Below, piece by piece: positions 8,603 to 17,549 of a stretch of 54,291 bases of DNA. The number at the start of each line of letters is the position of its first letter. The stretch's first letter is position 1. Location: assembly GCF_029945895.1 (NCBI RefSeq), contig NZ_JAQSDL010000032.1:1-54291 (forward strand), given 5' to 3'. Source of the stretch: Polaromonas sp. GTDB lineage: Bacteria; Pseudomonadota; Gammaproteobacteria; Burkholderiales; Burkholderiaceae_C. A program made the translations under genes and the position numbers. Under the pieces are notes generated by a model. That model ran no database searches and was not told the origin of the DNA. It saw only the letters and a list, made by a program, of their open reading frames with translations.

Positions 8603-9358
8603 ATGACATCAAACGGCAAGGTTGCACTCGTTACCGGCGCAGGCACCGGCATTGGCAAGGCGGTGGCGCTGGCGCTGCTGCGTGAGGGTTACCGCGTGGC
8701 GCTGGTGGGTCGGCGCGTGGAGCCGTTGAACGAGGTGGCCCAGGCATCGGCCGCCGGCGACAGGGCGCTCGCTGTGCCCTGCGATGTCAGCCACCCCGAC
8801 GCGGTGCGTGCGGCCTTCGACAAGGTCCATCAGACCTTTGGCCGGCTGGACCTGCTGTTCAACAACGCCGGCGTCGGCGCGCCCGCCGTGCCGATGGAAG
8901 AGCTGAGCTTCGAGCAGTGGCAAAACGTCGTCAACATCAACCTGACCGGCTCCTTCCTGTGTGCGCAGCAGGCCATCCGCCTGATGAAGGCGCAGACACC
9001 GCAGGGCGGCCGCATCATCAACAACGGCTCGATCTCGGCGCACGCGCCGCGTCCTAATTCAGCGCCCTACACCGCCACCAAACACGCGATCACCGGCCTG
9101 ACCAAGGCGATCTCGCTGGACTGCCGCCAATACGACATCGCCTGTGGCCAGATCGACATCGGCAATGCCCAGACCGAGATGGCAGCCCGCATGGCCAAGG
9201 GTGTGCCGCAGGCCAATGGCGAAATTGCGATAGAACCGCTGATGGATGTGAACCATGTGGCCGACGCGGTGGTGCACATGGCGGCCTTGCCGCTGGCGAC
9301 CAATGTGCAGTTCATGACCATCATGGCGACGAAGATGCCGTTTGTGGGACGAGGCTAG
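8603..9358 (+). CDS. Short-chain dehydrogenase/reductase (SDR)
   Basis: 251 residues, classical SDR fold. The NAD(P) motif [10 protein letters not shown] (11-20), NNAG (87-90), a Ser at 143/145 and the catalytic YTATK (Y156, K160) are all present, so it should be an active oxidoreductase. The R37/R38 region of GRRVEP hints at NADP preference. Substrate is unknown. The ATG at 8603 follows AAAGG; upstream codons show no similarity. It is divergent from kynBUA across 216 bp that hold the inverted repeat at 8437-8460, but a metabolic link to kynurenine is not shown. Confidence 0.88.
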   Translation: MTSNGKVALVTGAGTGIGKAVALALLREGYRVALVGRRVEPLNEVAQASAAGDRALAVPCDVSHPDAVRAAFDKVHQTFGRLDLLFNNAGVGAPAVPMEELSFEQWQNVVNINLTGSFLCAQQAIRLMKAQTPQGGRIINNGSISAHAPRPNSAPYTATKHAITGLTKAISLDCRQYDIACGQIDIGNAQTEMAARMAKGVPQANGEIAIEPLMDVNHVADAVVHMAALPLATNVQFMTIMATKMPFVGRG

Positions 9359-9448
9359 TTCCACAGGGCTGCGGGGGACGATCCCCCCCTCTTTACCCAG
9401 CTTGCAGGCAGGCCGCAACATCCGGATCAAATCAGCAGCAGATCAGCA

Positions 9449-9508
9449 CCAAAAAAGGCCCGTAGCCCTCATGAATACGGCGCAAGCAGCTACAAATTCA
9501 GTAGCACC
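9449..9508 (-). repeat. Dispersed two-hairpin repeat, copy 3
   Basis: On the minus strand: GCTAC-tgaattt-GTAGC, then TGCTTGCGCC, then GAGGGCTACGGGCCTTTTTT. It starts directly after the stop codon of the FAD monooxygenase and ends in a T-run, so it might work as a terminator or 3' end. Its first stem uses C-G where copies 1 and 4 use T-A, a compensating change. Confidence 0.7.
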
Positions 9509-10684
9509 TCAAGGCCCGCCATACAACCATGGCACATCAAGCAGGCGCTCACCCAGCAGTTTGAGCGACATGTCCCGCCCGAGCTGCGCCACCCCGCTTG
9601 CATGAAAGATCTGCCCGTTGCGGATCGCCCGCGCCTGCACCCGGGCGTTGCGTTCCCAACGGTTCAGGGCGTAACGATTGAGCAGGGTAGGCACATCCAG
9701 GGACGGGTCCAGCGCCTGCGTCAGCGCACGGCCCAGCTCGGCGGCGTCTTCGATGGCCATGCCCGCGCCCTGGGCCAGGTAGGGGCGCATCGGGTGCGCC
9801 GCATCCCCGAGCAGCGCGACGCGGCCCAGCGCATGCTGGTACGCACCCTGCATGGGCGGGCGGTCGCACAGCGCCCAGAGACGCCAGGCGGGAATGGCGC
9901 GCACGAGGTTCTGCAGCGGCGCGCAGCTGCCGGCCAGCGCGGCGTGCAGGCCGGCGCCATCTGTGCCCTGGTCCCAGTTGTCAGGATCGCCGCCGCTGCG
10001 TCCCTCGACGATGCCCACCACGTTGAGCGACCGGCCGCCGCACACCGGGTACTGCACCACATGCAGCTTCGGTCCCAACCAGGCCGTGACCTGGCCGGAG
10101 CGCAGGGTGTCGGGCAGGTCGGCCTGGGGCAGCAAGGCGCGGTAGGCCAGGTGGCCGGTGATGCGCGGTGGCCCGTCGCCCAGCAACCACTGCCGCACCG
10201 GGCTCCACAAGCCATCGGCACCCACCAGCACCTCGCCTTCCACCGGCGGGTCGTCACCGCTCTGCACGGTGACGGCGTCCGGGCTCTGCGTGAAAGTGCT
10301 GAGGGTGTGATTGAGCTTGAGAACAACACCGGCTTGCTGCACCGCGGTCAGCAGCAGGCCATGCAGGTCGGCGCGGTGCACCGTCGCGTAAGGCGCGCCG
10401 TAACGTTGCGCCATCACCTCGCCGAGCCGCAGAACGCCCAGCGTTTCGCCGGTGACGGCGCTGCGCACCTCCAGACGATCGGGAAAGGCGGCCACGGCGG
10501 CCAGCGCATCGGCCAGGCCCCAGCCATGCAGCACCTTGACGACGTTGGGGCCGAGCTGGACGCCTGCGCCGACTTCGCTGAAGGCGGACGCACGCTCGTA
10601 CAGGCGCACATCCCAGCCCGCCCGCGCGCCGGCCAGCGCGGCCGCCAGCCCGCCAATGCCGCCACCGGCAATCAGCGCCTGCAT
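9509..10684 (-). CDS. FAD-dependent aromatic monooxygenase, class A
   Basis: 391 residues of the PHBH/salicylate-hydroxylase type. Visible are the FAD motif GGGIGG (7-12), the NAD(P)H/FAD 'DG' motif VGADGLWSPVR (D157-G158) and the 'GD' motif RVALLGDAAHPMRPYLAQGAG (G293-D294), split by the LA turn. Such enzymes hydroxylate aromatic acids such as salicylate or 6-hydroxynicotinate; the substrate cannot be told from sequence. It is the last gene of a minus-strand run after acnA (57 bp away). Anthranilate made by kynBUA next door is a conceivable aromatic substrate, but that is speculation. Confidence 0.88.
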   Translation of the reverse strand: MQALIAGGGIGGLAAALAGARAGWDVRLYERASAFSEVGAGVQLGPNVVKVLHGWGLADALAAVAAFPDRLEVRSAVTGETLGVLRLGEVMAQRYGAPYATVHRADLHGLLLTAVQQAGVVLKLNHTLSTFTQSPDAVTVQSGDDPPVEGEVLVGADGLWSPVRQWLLGDGPPRITGHLAYRALLPQADLPDTLRSGQVTAWLGPKLHVVQYPVCGGRSLNVVGIVEGRSGGDPDNWDQGTDGAGLHAALAGSCAPLQNLVRAIPAWRLWALCDRPPMQGAYQHALGRVALLGDAAHPMRPYLAQGAGMAIEDAAELGRALTQALDPSLDVPTLLNRYALNRWERNARVQARAIRNGQIFHASGVAQLGRDMSLKLLGERLLDVPWLYGGP

Positions 10685-10741
10685 AGCAACTCCCAGAAAA
10701 TCACACCGCCGGCTCTTTCGGCTCTTTCGTCAGCCACCGGC

Positions 10742-13603
10742 TCACGCAGCGAGCAGTTGCCTGAGAACGAAAGGCAGAATGCCACCGTGCCGGTAGTAGT
10801 CGACCTCGATAGGCGTGTCGATGCGCAGGATGACTTCCAGTTCCTCGCGCGAGCCGTCTTCGCGCGTCACCACCAGCCGGGCCCGGCTTTGCGGCTTGAG
10901 CTCGGGATCGGGCAACACGTCAATCACTTCCCGGCCGTTCAGGCGCAGGCTCTGCCACGAATCGCCGGGAAGAAACTGCAGCGGCAACACCCCCATGCCG
11001 ACCAGGTTGCTGCGGTGGATGCGCTCGAAACTGCGCGCTACCACCGCCTTGATGCCCAGCAGCTGGGTGCCCTTGGCGGCCCAGTCGCGCGAGGAACCGG
11101 TGCCGTACTCCTCGCCCGCAAAAATCACCGTGGGCATCCCTTGCTCCATGTATTTCATGGCTGCGTCGTAAATGAACATCTTGTCGCCACCCGGCTGAAA
11201 CAGCGTCACGCCGCCCTCCTCGCGCGAGCCATCGGGGCCGGCGGGAATCATCAGGTTCTTGATGCGCACATTGGCAAAGGTGCCGCGCATCATCACCTCG
11301 TGGTTGCCGCGGCGCGCGCCGTAGCTGTTGAAGTCGGCCTTCTGCACCCCGTGCGCCAGCAGCCACTGGCCGGCCGGCGAGCTGCCCTTGATGGAGCCGG
11401 CCGGTGAAATGTGGTCGGTGGTGATGGAGTCGCCGAACAGCGCCATGATTCGCGCGCCCTTGACCGACACAGCGTCTTTCTGGCCGCCCGCCGCAGGGTC
11501 CATGGCAAAGTCCGCGAAAAAAGGTGGCTCCGCGATGTAGGTACTCCTGGGCCAGGTGTAGGCGGTGCCGGTCACGCCCTGGATCTTTTCCCAGAGCTTG
11601 CCGGGTTCGGTCTTGACCTTGGCGTAGTTCTCGCGGAAGGCCTTGCCGTTCATCGCGAACTTCATGAGCTTGTAGATTTCGTCGCTGGTCGGCCAGATGT
11701 CGCCGAGGTAGACGTCCTTGCCGCCCCTGCCCTTGCCGACCGGCTCGGTCATCAGGTCGCGCAGCACCGTGCCGGCAATCGCATACGCCACCACCAGCGG
11801 CGGGCTGGCCAGGAAGTTGGCCTTCAGGTTGGGGTGAATGCGCGCCTCGAAGTTGCGGTTGCCCGACAGCACGGCGGCGCACACCAGGTCGCTCTGGGTG
11901 ATGGCTTCGTTGATCTCGGGTGTCAGATCGCCGGCATTGCCGATGCAGGTCGTGCAGCCATAACCAGCCAGTGCAAAGCCGAGCTTTTCAAGATAAGGCA
12001 GCAAGCCGGTGTTGGTCAGGTACTCGGTGACGATGCGCGAGCCCGGCGCCAGCGAGGTCTTGATGTGCGGCTGCACCTGCAGGCCGGCTTCCACCGCCTT
12101 CTTGGCGAGCAGACCGGCCGCCAGCAGGACGCTGGGGTTGGAGGTGTTGGTACAGCTGGTGATGGCGGCAATCAGCACGTCGCCGTTGCCGATGGTGATG
12201 CCCCCGGTTTTAGGGGCAGGCGCAGGCTCGTCGGCATGCGCGGTTGCCAGCGTGGGACGGTTGCCTTCCATTTCGACCACCATGCGCGGCGCGCCGGCTG
12301 GTGTCGGCGGCGCACCCGGGGAAATGTCGGGCTGGGCCGCTCCCGACTGGTGCAGCAAGTGGCGCGTGGCCAACAGGGCGGCCGGCTGGTTGAAACCGTT
12401 CTCGGCATTCGGCTTGCTGAACAGCGAGGCGAACTGGGTCGCCACCTGACCCAGCTCGATGCGGTCCTGCGGGCGCTTGGGGCCGGCCAAACTGGGCGTA
12501 ACATCGCCGAGGTCGAGCTTGACCACCTGCGAAAAGTCGATCTCACCCGGCAGCGGCACACCAAACAGGCCCTGCGCGCGGAAGTAGGCCTCGAAGGCTT
12601 CGATCTCGGCCTTGGTGCGGCCGGTGCCGGTGAAGTATTCGATGGTTTTTTCATCGACCGGGAAAAAACCCATGGTGGCGCCGTATTCAGGCGCCATGTT
12701 GGCAATCGTCGCGCGATCGGGCAGCGCCAGTGTGCGGGTGCCTTCGCCGAAAAACTCGACAAACTTGCCGACGACTTTTTCCTTGCGCAGTTGCTCGGTC
12801 ACCCGCAGCACCAGGTCGGTGGCGGTGACGCCTTCACGCAGGCGGCCGGTCAGCTCGAAGCCGACCACGTCGGGCGTCAGCATGTAGACCGGCTGGCCGA
12901 GCATGGCGGCCTCGGCCTCGATGCCGCCCACGCCCCAGCCAACCACGCCGATGCCGTTGATCATGGTGGTGTGGCTGTCGGTACCGACCAGGGTGTCGGG
13001 GTAATACACGCCGTCGGCACGCTTGTGCACGCCACGGGCCAGATACTCCAGATTCACCTGATGGACAATTCCGAAGCCCGGTGGCACGACACCAAAAGTG
13101 TCAAAGGCCTGCATGCCCCATTTCATGAACTGGTAACGCTCGTTGTTGCGCTGGAACTCCAGCTTCATGTTCAGGTCCAGCGAGTTCTTTTTACCGTAGT
13201 AATCGACCATGATGGAGTGGTCCACCACCAGGTCCACCGGCACCAGCGGCTCGATGGCCTTCGGGTTCTTGCCCAGCTTGATCGCCACGCTGCGCATCGC
13301 CGCCAGGTCGGCCAGCAGCGGCACGCCGGTGAAATCCTGCAGCACCACGCGCGAGACCACAAAGGGGATTTCCTCGGTGCGGTCGGCATTCGGGAACCAG
13401 TTGGCCAGCTGGCGCACATGTTCGGCCGTGACTTTTTTGCCGTCGCAGTTGCGCAGCACCGACTCCAGCACGATGCGCATGGACACCGGCAGGCGGGAGA
13501 TCTTCGGATACTGTCTGGCCAGCGCTGGCAGGGAGTAAAACCTGCCGGTCTTGCCGGACGCGGTGGAGAAGGTTTTGAGGGTCTTGGCGAACTCGTGGGC
13601 CAT
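10742..13603 (-). CDS. acnA: Aconitate hydratase A
   Basis: 953 residues, AcnA/IRP1-type aconitase with a [4Fe-4S] cluster, interconverting citrate and isocitrate (often the stress or stationary-phase isoenzyme). Cluster ligands are C484 ([12 protein letters not shown]), C550 and C553 ([12 protein letters not shown]). The swivel domain has [19 protein letters not shown] and [15 protein letters not shown]. The usual length is about 890-905; the excess lies in an insert around residues 405-468, rich in Pro, Ala and Gly. The ATG at 13603 follows a GGAG-like site. It is downstream of serA (68 bp) on the same strand. AcnB is encoded separately at 24059-26674. Confidence 0.96.
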   Translation of the reverse strand: MAHEFAKTLKTFSTASGKTGRFYSLPALARQYPKISRLPVSMRIVLESVLRNCDGKKVTAEHVRQLANWFPNADRTEEIPFVVSRVVLQDFTGVPLLADLAAMRSVAIKLGKNPKAIEPLVPVDLVVDHSIMVDYYGKKNSLDLNMKLEFQRNNERYQFMKWGMQAFDTFGVVPPGFGIVHQVNLEYLARGVHKRADGVYYPDTLVGTDSHTTMINGIGVVGWGVGGIEAEAAMLGQPVYMLTPDVVGFELTGRLREGVTATDLVLRVTEQLRKEKVVGKFVEFFGEGTRTLALPDRATIANMAPEYGATMGFFPVDEKTIEYFTGTGRTKAEIEAFEAYFRAQGLFGVPLPGEIDFSQVVKLDLGDVTPSLAGPKRPQDRIELGQVATQFASLFSKPNAENGFNQPAALLATRHLLHQSGAAQPDISPGAPPTPAGAPRMVVEMEGNRPTLATAHADEPAPAPKTGGITIGNGDVLIAAITSCTNTSNPSVLLAAGLLAKKAVEAGLQVQPHIKTSLAPGSRIVTEYLTNTGLLPYLEKLGFALAGYGCTTCIGNAGDLTPEINEAITQSDLVCAAVLSGNRNFEARIHPNLKANFLASPPLVVAYAIAGTVLRDLMTEPVGKGRGGKDVYLGDIWPTSDEIYKLMKFAMNGKAFRENYAKVKTEPGKLWEKIQGVTGTAYTWPRSTYIAEPPFFADFAMDPAAGGQKDAVSVKGARIMALFGDSITTDHISPAGSIKGSSPAGQWLLAHGVQKADFNSYGARRGNHEVMMRGTFANVRIKNLMIPAGPDGSREEGGVTLFQPGGDKMFIYDAAMKYMEQGMPTVIFAGEEYGTGSSRDWAAKGTQLLGIKAVVARSFERIHRSNLVGMGVLPLQFLPGDSWQSLRLNGREVIDVLPDPELKPQSRARLVVTREDGSREELEVILRIDTPIEVDYYRHGGILPFVLRQLLAA

Positions 13604-13671
13604 GGCGGACTCCTGGGTGTGTGGTTTTCGCTATTGTCGCCCCGTCGGGTTTCTCGCAACAACTGCAGGGC

Positions 13672-14898
13672 TTACTTGTCCCCAGCTTGCGGCCGCTCCG
13701 GGTCGGGCAGGTAACGCACACCCAGCACGCCCTCAATGGCGCGCAGGTGGTCCAGCACGGCGTCGCTGACAGGGCTTTCCACATCGACCAGGGTGTAGGC
13801 CATGTCGCCGCGCGACTTGTTGACCATGTTGTGGATGTTCAGGCCGGCCTGGGCCATGGCGGTGGAAATCTGGCCCAGCATGTTGGGCACGTTGGCGTTG
13901 GCAATGGCCACCCGGTAGGCCGACTCCCGCGCCATGACCACGGCCGGGAAGTTGACCGCATTGACCACGTTGCCGTGTTCCAGGTAGTCGCGCAACTGCT
14001 CGGCCACCATGATGGCGCAGTTTTCCTCGGCTTCGCGGGTGGACGCACCCAGATGCGGCAGCGCCACGACCCCGGGGTGGTGGTTGAGCGTGGCGCAGGG
14101 AAAATCGCAGACATAGGCGCGCAGTTGCTTCGCGTCAAGCGCGGCCAGCACCGCGGTCTCGCTGACCACGCCCTCGCGCGAGAAGTTGAGCAGCACCGCA
14201 CCTGGCCGCATGAGCTTGACGTTGTCGGCGTTGACCAGGTCGCGCGTGGCCGCCACCAGCGGCACGTGCAGGGTCACAAAATCCGAATTTTTCAGCACCT
14301 CGGCCACGCTGGCTGCCTTTTTGACCTGCGCCGGCAGGCTCCAGGCGGCGTCGACCGTGATGTCCGGGTCGTAACCGAGGACATGCATGCCGAGCTTGAT
14401 GGCCGCGTCGGCCACGAGGCAGCCGACCTTGCCCAGGCCCACAATGCCCAGCGTGTGGCCGGCCAGTTCGAAGCCCGCAAAGTGTTTCTTGCCCTCCTCC
14501 ACTGCCTTGTCCATCTCCACCATGGTGGGGTCCAGGCCGGCGACAAAACGCAGCGCCGGCGCGATGTTGCGCGCCGCCAGCAGCATGCCGGTCAGCACCA
14601 GCTCCTTCACTGCATTGGCGTTGGCGCCCGGTGCATTGAACACCGGCACGCCGCGCGCACTCATGGCCTGCACCGGGATGTTGTTGGTGCCGGCGCCAGC
14701 GCGGGCAATCGCCTGCACGCTGTCGGGAAGGGCCATGCCATGCATGTCGGCAGAGCGCACCAGCACGGCATCGGGGCGCGCCATGTCCTTGCCCGTGCTG
14801 TAGCGTTCTGCCGGCAGGCGTTTGAGGCCATTGGCCGAGATCTGGTTAAGCACCAGAACCTCAAAGCGCCGCGCCGGCAGGGCCGCAACCTCAGCCAT
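13672..14898 (-). CDS. serA: D-3-phosphoglycerate dehydrogenase with C-terminal ACT domain
   Basis: 408 residues. Oxidises 3-phosphoglycerate to 3-phosphohydroxypyruvate in serine synthesis. NAD motif GIVGLGKVG (151-159), catalytic R241 in [10 protein letters not shown] and H282 in [15 protein letters not shown], then an ACT domain (about 330-395) that usually senses serine. The catalytic Glu expected after the DF.. segment is not obvious: residues 265-275 read [11 protein letters not shown]. The start at 14898 ([14 protein letters not shown]) overlaps the serC stop by 8 bp, so serC and serA are coupled; a TTG at 14910 is a weaker alternative. Confidence 0.9.
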   Translation of the reverse strand: MAEVAALPARRFEVLVLNQISANGLKRLPAERYSTGKDMARPDAVLVRSADMHGMALPDSVQAIARAGAGTNNIPVQAMSARGVPVFNAPGANANAVKELVLTGMLLAARNIAPALRFVAGLDPTMVEMDKAVEEGKKHFAGFELAGHTLGIVGLGKVGCLVADAAIKLGMHVLGYDPDITVDAAWSLPAQVKKAASVAEVLKNSDFVTLHVPLVAATRDLVNADNVKLMRPGAVLLNFSREGVVSETAVLAALDAKQLRAYVCDFPCATLNHHPGVVALPHLGASTREAEENCAIMVAEQLRDYLEHGNVVNAVNFPAVVMARESAYRVAIANANVPNMLGQISTAMAQAGLNIHNMVNKSRGDMAYTLVDVESPVSDAVLDHLRAIEGVLGVRYLPDPERPQAGDK

Positions 14899-15973
14899 GG
14901 CTGGCCTCAAACTCCTTCATGTAGGCCACCAGCGCCTGCACGCCTTCGAGCGGCATGGCGTTGTAGATCGAGGCACGCATGCCGCCGACCGAGCGATGCC
15001 CCTTGAGCTGCACCATGCCGCGTGCCTGCGCACCCTTGAGGAAAGCCTCGTCGAGCGACTCGTCCTTGAGTTTGAAGGGCACGTTCATCAGCGAGCGGTC
15101 TTCGCGCGCCACCGGGTTGCTGTAAAACGAGGTCGCGTCGAGGTAGTCGTACAGCACGGCCGCCTTGCGGCGGTTGTGCGCTTCCACGGCGGCCAGTCCG
15201 CCCTGCGCCTTGAGGTGCTTGAACACCAGGCCGGCGATGTAGATCGCATAGGTCGGCGGCGTGTTGTACATCGAGTCGTTGTCGGCCTGCTGCTTGTAGT
15301 CAAACACGGAAGGCGTGTGGGGAATCGCCTGACCGATCAGGTCCTCGCGGACGATCACCAGGGTCAGGCCCGAGGGGCCGATGTTCTTTTGCGCGCCGGC
15401 ATAAATCAGGCCGTAGCGGCTGACGTCGATGGGACGCGACAACAGGTTGGACGACATGTCGGCCACCAGCGGCACCGCGCCGGTGTCGGGTGTCCAGTGG
15501 TATTCGACACCGCCAATCGTTTCGTTGGAACAGATGTGCACATAGGCTGCATCGGGGTCCAGCTTCCAGGTGTCAAATTTCGGCACGCTGGTGAAACCGT
15601 TGGCTTCCGAACTGGCAGCAACGTTGACCTTGCAGAAGTTCTTCGCTTCCTTGATGGATTTTTTCATCCACTCGCCAGTGTTGATGAAGTCCGCGCCGGC
15701 ATGGCCACGCAGCAGGTTCATCGGAATGAAGGCGTTCTGCCCCAGCCCGCCGCCCTGCAGGAACAGCACCTTGTAGTTGGCCGGAATCGCCAGCAGTTCA
15801 CGCAAATCGGCCTCGGCCTGGGCATGGATGGAGATGAACTCCTTGCCGCGGTGACTCATCTCCATCACCGACATGCCGGAACCGTTCCAGTCCAGCATGT
15901 CGGCGGCGGCCTGCCGCAGCACGGTTTCAGGAAGGGTGGCCGGTCCGGCACTGAAGTTCAAGGCGCGTGTCAT
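14891..15973 (-). CDS. serC: Phosphoserine aminotransferase
   Basis: 360 residues, class V PLP aminotransferase. Makes 3-phosphoserine from 3-phosphohydroxypyruvate and glutamate, and also serves in the PLP branch from erythrose 4-phosphate. Marks: [33 protein letters not shown], and the PLP lysine K196 in [14 protein letters not shown]. Length equals E. coli SerC. It is first in a serC-serA pair with overlapping ends, which couples two consecutive steps of serine synthesis. It lies 100 bp downstream of the membrane protein gene on the same strand. Confidence 0.97.
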   Translation of the reverse strand: MTRALNFSAGPATLPETVLRQAAADMLDWNGSGMSVMEMSHRGKEFISIHAQAEADLRELLAIPANYKVLFLQGGGLGQNAFIPMNLLRGHAGADFINTGEWMKKSIKEAKNFCKVNVAASSEANGFTSVPKFDTWKLDPDAAYVHICSNETIGGVEYHWTPDTGAVPLVADMSSNLLSRPIDVSRYGLIYAGAQKNIGPSGLTLVIVREDLIGQAIPHTPSVFDYKQQADNDSMYNTPPTYAIYIAGLVFKHLKAQGGLAAVEAHNRRKAAVLYDYLDATSFYSNPVAREDRSLMNVPFKLKDESLDEAFLKGAQARGMVQLKGHRSVGGMRASIYNAMPLEGVQALVAYMKEFEASHG

Positions 15974-16072
15974 GAAGAGGGCTTTCCAGGAGAGGTGATG
16001 GGGAACTGTCCGGCCCCCTGAGAGAGGGCCAGACGCACAGCATACAAGAAAGTCCCGCGCCGGCCCCCTGCC

Positions 16073-16498
16073 TCACCAGCCGGGCTGCGCCGCGGCCTTG
16101 CGCAGGCCAACCCACTGCATTTCGGCCAGCAGGCCCACCGCCACCGCCTGCACCGCGATAAACACCTTGCCCACCAGGGTGGGTGTGACAAAGTCACCCA
16201 GCAGCAGGGCCAGGCAACCCGCCACCCAGATCAGGTTGGCGCCTATCAGCAGCCAGACCAGCCCCGCGGCTAGAAACTGGCGCGTGGCGATAAAACTGAT
16301 CAACGCCACGTAGCCAAATAGCGCCCAGCCAGACACCTGCAGCAGCGCTTCAGGCAGCCCGAGCAGGCTGGCCAGCAAACCCGTCAGCAACAGCTGCAGG
16401 GCGCCCGTGGCCACACCGGTGGCGGCGTCCAGCCAGAGGACACTGCGCAGGAACCGTGGGGAAGATGTCAGCGAGGAGAAGGAAACAACAGCAGACAT
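16073..16498 (-). CDS. Small integral membrane protein, unknown function
   Basis: 141 residues with four hydrophobic segments (roughly 20-48, 53-72, 76-97 and 105-128), a short polar N-terminus and a basic C-terminus (LRKAAAQPGW). I do not recognise a named family. The ATG at 16498 has a strong AAGGAG site 7 bases upstream. It is divergent from an XRE-type regulator with an inverted repeat between them, so it may be that regulator's target. It is followed by serC on the same strand after 99 bp. Confidence 0.75.
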   Translation of the reverse strand: MSAVVSFSSLTSSPRFLRSVLWLDAATGVATGALQLLLTGLLASLLGLPEALLQVSGWALFGYVALISFIATRQFLAAGLVWLLIGANLIWVAGCLALLLGDFVTPTLVGKVFIAVQAVAVGLLAEMQWVGLRKAAAQPGW

Positions 16499-16554
16499 GA
16501 AAAACTCCTTGGATAAATGGTCGATGGACAAAGGGACAGCGGCTTGAGGGAGGT

Positions 16555-16582
16555 ACCGCAGCGGCTGTCCATCTGCTGCGGT
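16555..16582. promoter_or_regulatory. Inverted repeat ACCGCAGC-N12-GCTGCGGT, candidate operator
   Basis: A perfect 8-bp inverted repeat with a 12-base spacer in the 171-bp divergent region between the membrane protein and the XRE-type regulator. It could be an autoregulatory operator; binding is inference. Confidence 0.4.
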
Positions 16583-16669
16583 GGTGACGTCATGATTACC
16601 GCGCAGGTGTATCGTGGCTATGACCTCACAGGTAATGGCATCCGGCCCTGCCGGCCTTACGATGGCGCC

Positions 16670-17503
16670 ATGACTGCCAACCTGCACCCCATCGCCCGGC
16701 CTGCCCGCTCCACCCCACGGCCCTTTGGTGAACACCTGCGCCACTGGCGCCAGCACCGGCGCCTGAGCCAGCTGGACCTGGCCAGCGAGGCCGACATCTC
16801 GACCCGGCACCTGAGTTTTGTGGAAACCGGCCGCGCCGTGCCCAGCCGTGAAATGGTGCTGCGCCTGTCCGAGCGCCTGGCGATTCCCCTGCGCGAGCGC
16901 AACACACTGCTGGTGGCCGCCGGTTATGCGCCCATGTACCGCGAACGCCGTCTGGACGACCCGGCGCTGGCTTCGGCCCGGCAGGCGGTGGAGCTGATCC
17001 TGAAAAGCCATGAACCGTTTCCCGCGCTGGCGCTGGACCGGCACTGGAACCTGCTGGCCGCCAACGCCGCCCTGCCGCATTTGCTGGCCGGCGCCGACCC
17101 GGAGCTGCTGCAGGCCCCGATCAACGTGCTGCGCCTGAGCCTGCACCCGCGCGGCCTGGCCAGCAAAATCGTCAACCTTGCGCAGTGGCGCAACCACCTG
17201 TTTGAGCGCCTGCGCCAGCAGATTGCCGCCACCGCCGACCCGGTTCTGGCCGAACTGCTGGCCGAGCTGCAGGCCTACCCCCTGCCCGAAGGCGCCGACG
17301 AGACGCATCTGGCCGGCGAACACCTGGGTGTAGTCATGCCCTTCCAGTTCCGCACAGACCATGGCGTGCTGAGTTTCATCAGCACCGTCACGATTTTTGG
17401 CACGCCGGTGGACGTGACGCTGCAAGAGCTGATGCTGGAGACCTTCTTTCCGGCGGACGCGCTGACCGGCGAAGTTTTGCGCAAGGTGCTGTCGCCCGCG
17501 TGA
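16670..17503 (+). CDS. XRE-family transcriptional regulator with MmyB-like ligand domain
   Basis: 277 residues. An N-terminal helix-turn-helix of Cro/C1 type (about 19-75: FGEHLRHWRQHRRLSQLDLA, then STRHLSFVETGRAVPSREMV) is followed by the MmyB-like domain (about 110-265; ALALDRHWNLLAANAALPHLL, with LETFFPAD near the end). Such proteins are often found next to small oxidoreductase or SDR genes. The ATG at 16670 begins MTANLHPIARP; earlier in-frame starts lie in the control region. It ends 46 bp before the molybdopterin oxidoreductase and may be co-transcribed with it. The ligand is unknown. Confidence 0.88.
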   Translation: MTANLHPIARPARSTPRPFGEHLRHWRQHRRLSQLDLASEADISTRHLSFVETGRAVPSREMVLRLSERLAIPLRERNTLLVAAGYAPMYRERRLDDPALASARQAVELILKSHEPFPALALDRHWNLLAANAALPHLLAGADPELLQAPINVLRLSLHPRGLASKIVNLAQWRNHLFERLRQQIAATADPVLAELLAELQAYPLPEGADETHLAGEHLGVVMPFQFRTDHGVLSFISTVTIFGTPVDVTLQELMLETFFPADALTGEVLRKVLSPA

Positions 17504-17549
17504 TCGCGTGGCAGCGGCGCTTCGCGCACCATGCAGTCAGGAGACAAAC

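Noticed and set aside
11411..13714. Long open frame on the plus strand opposite acnA
   Set aside because: Its product is His/Arg/Gly-rich with no recognisable domain; it is a shadow of GC-biased acnA codons.
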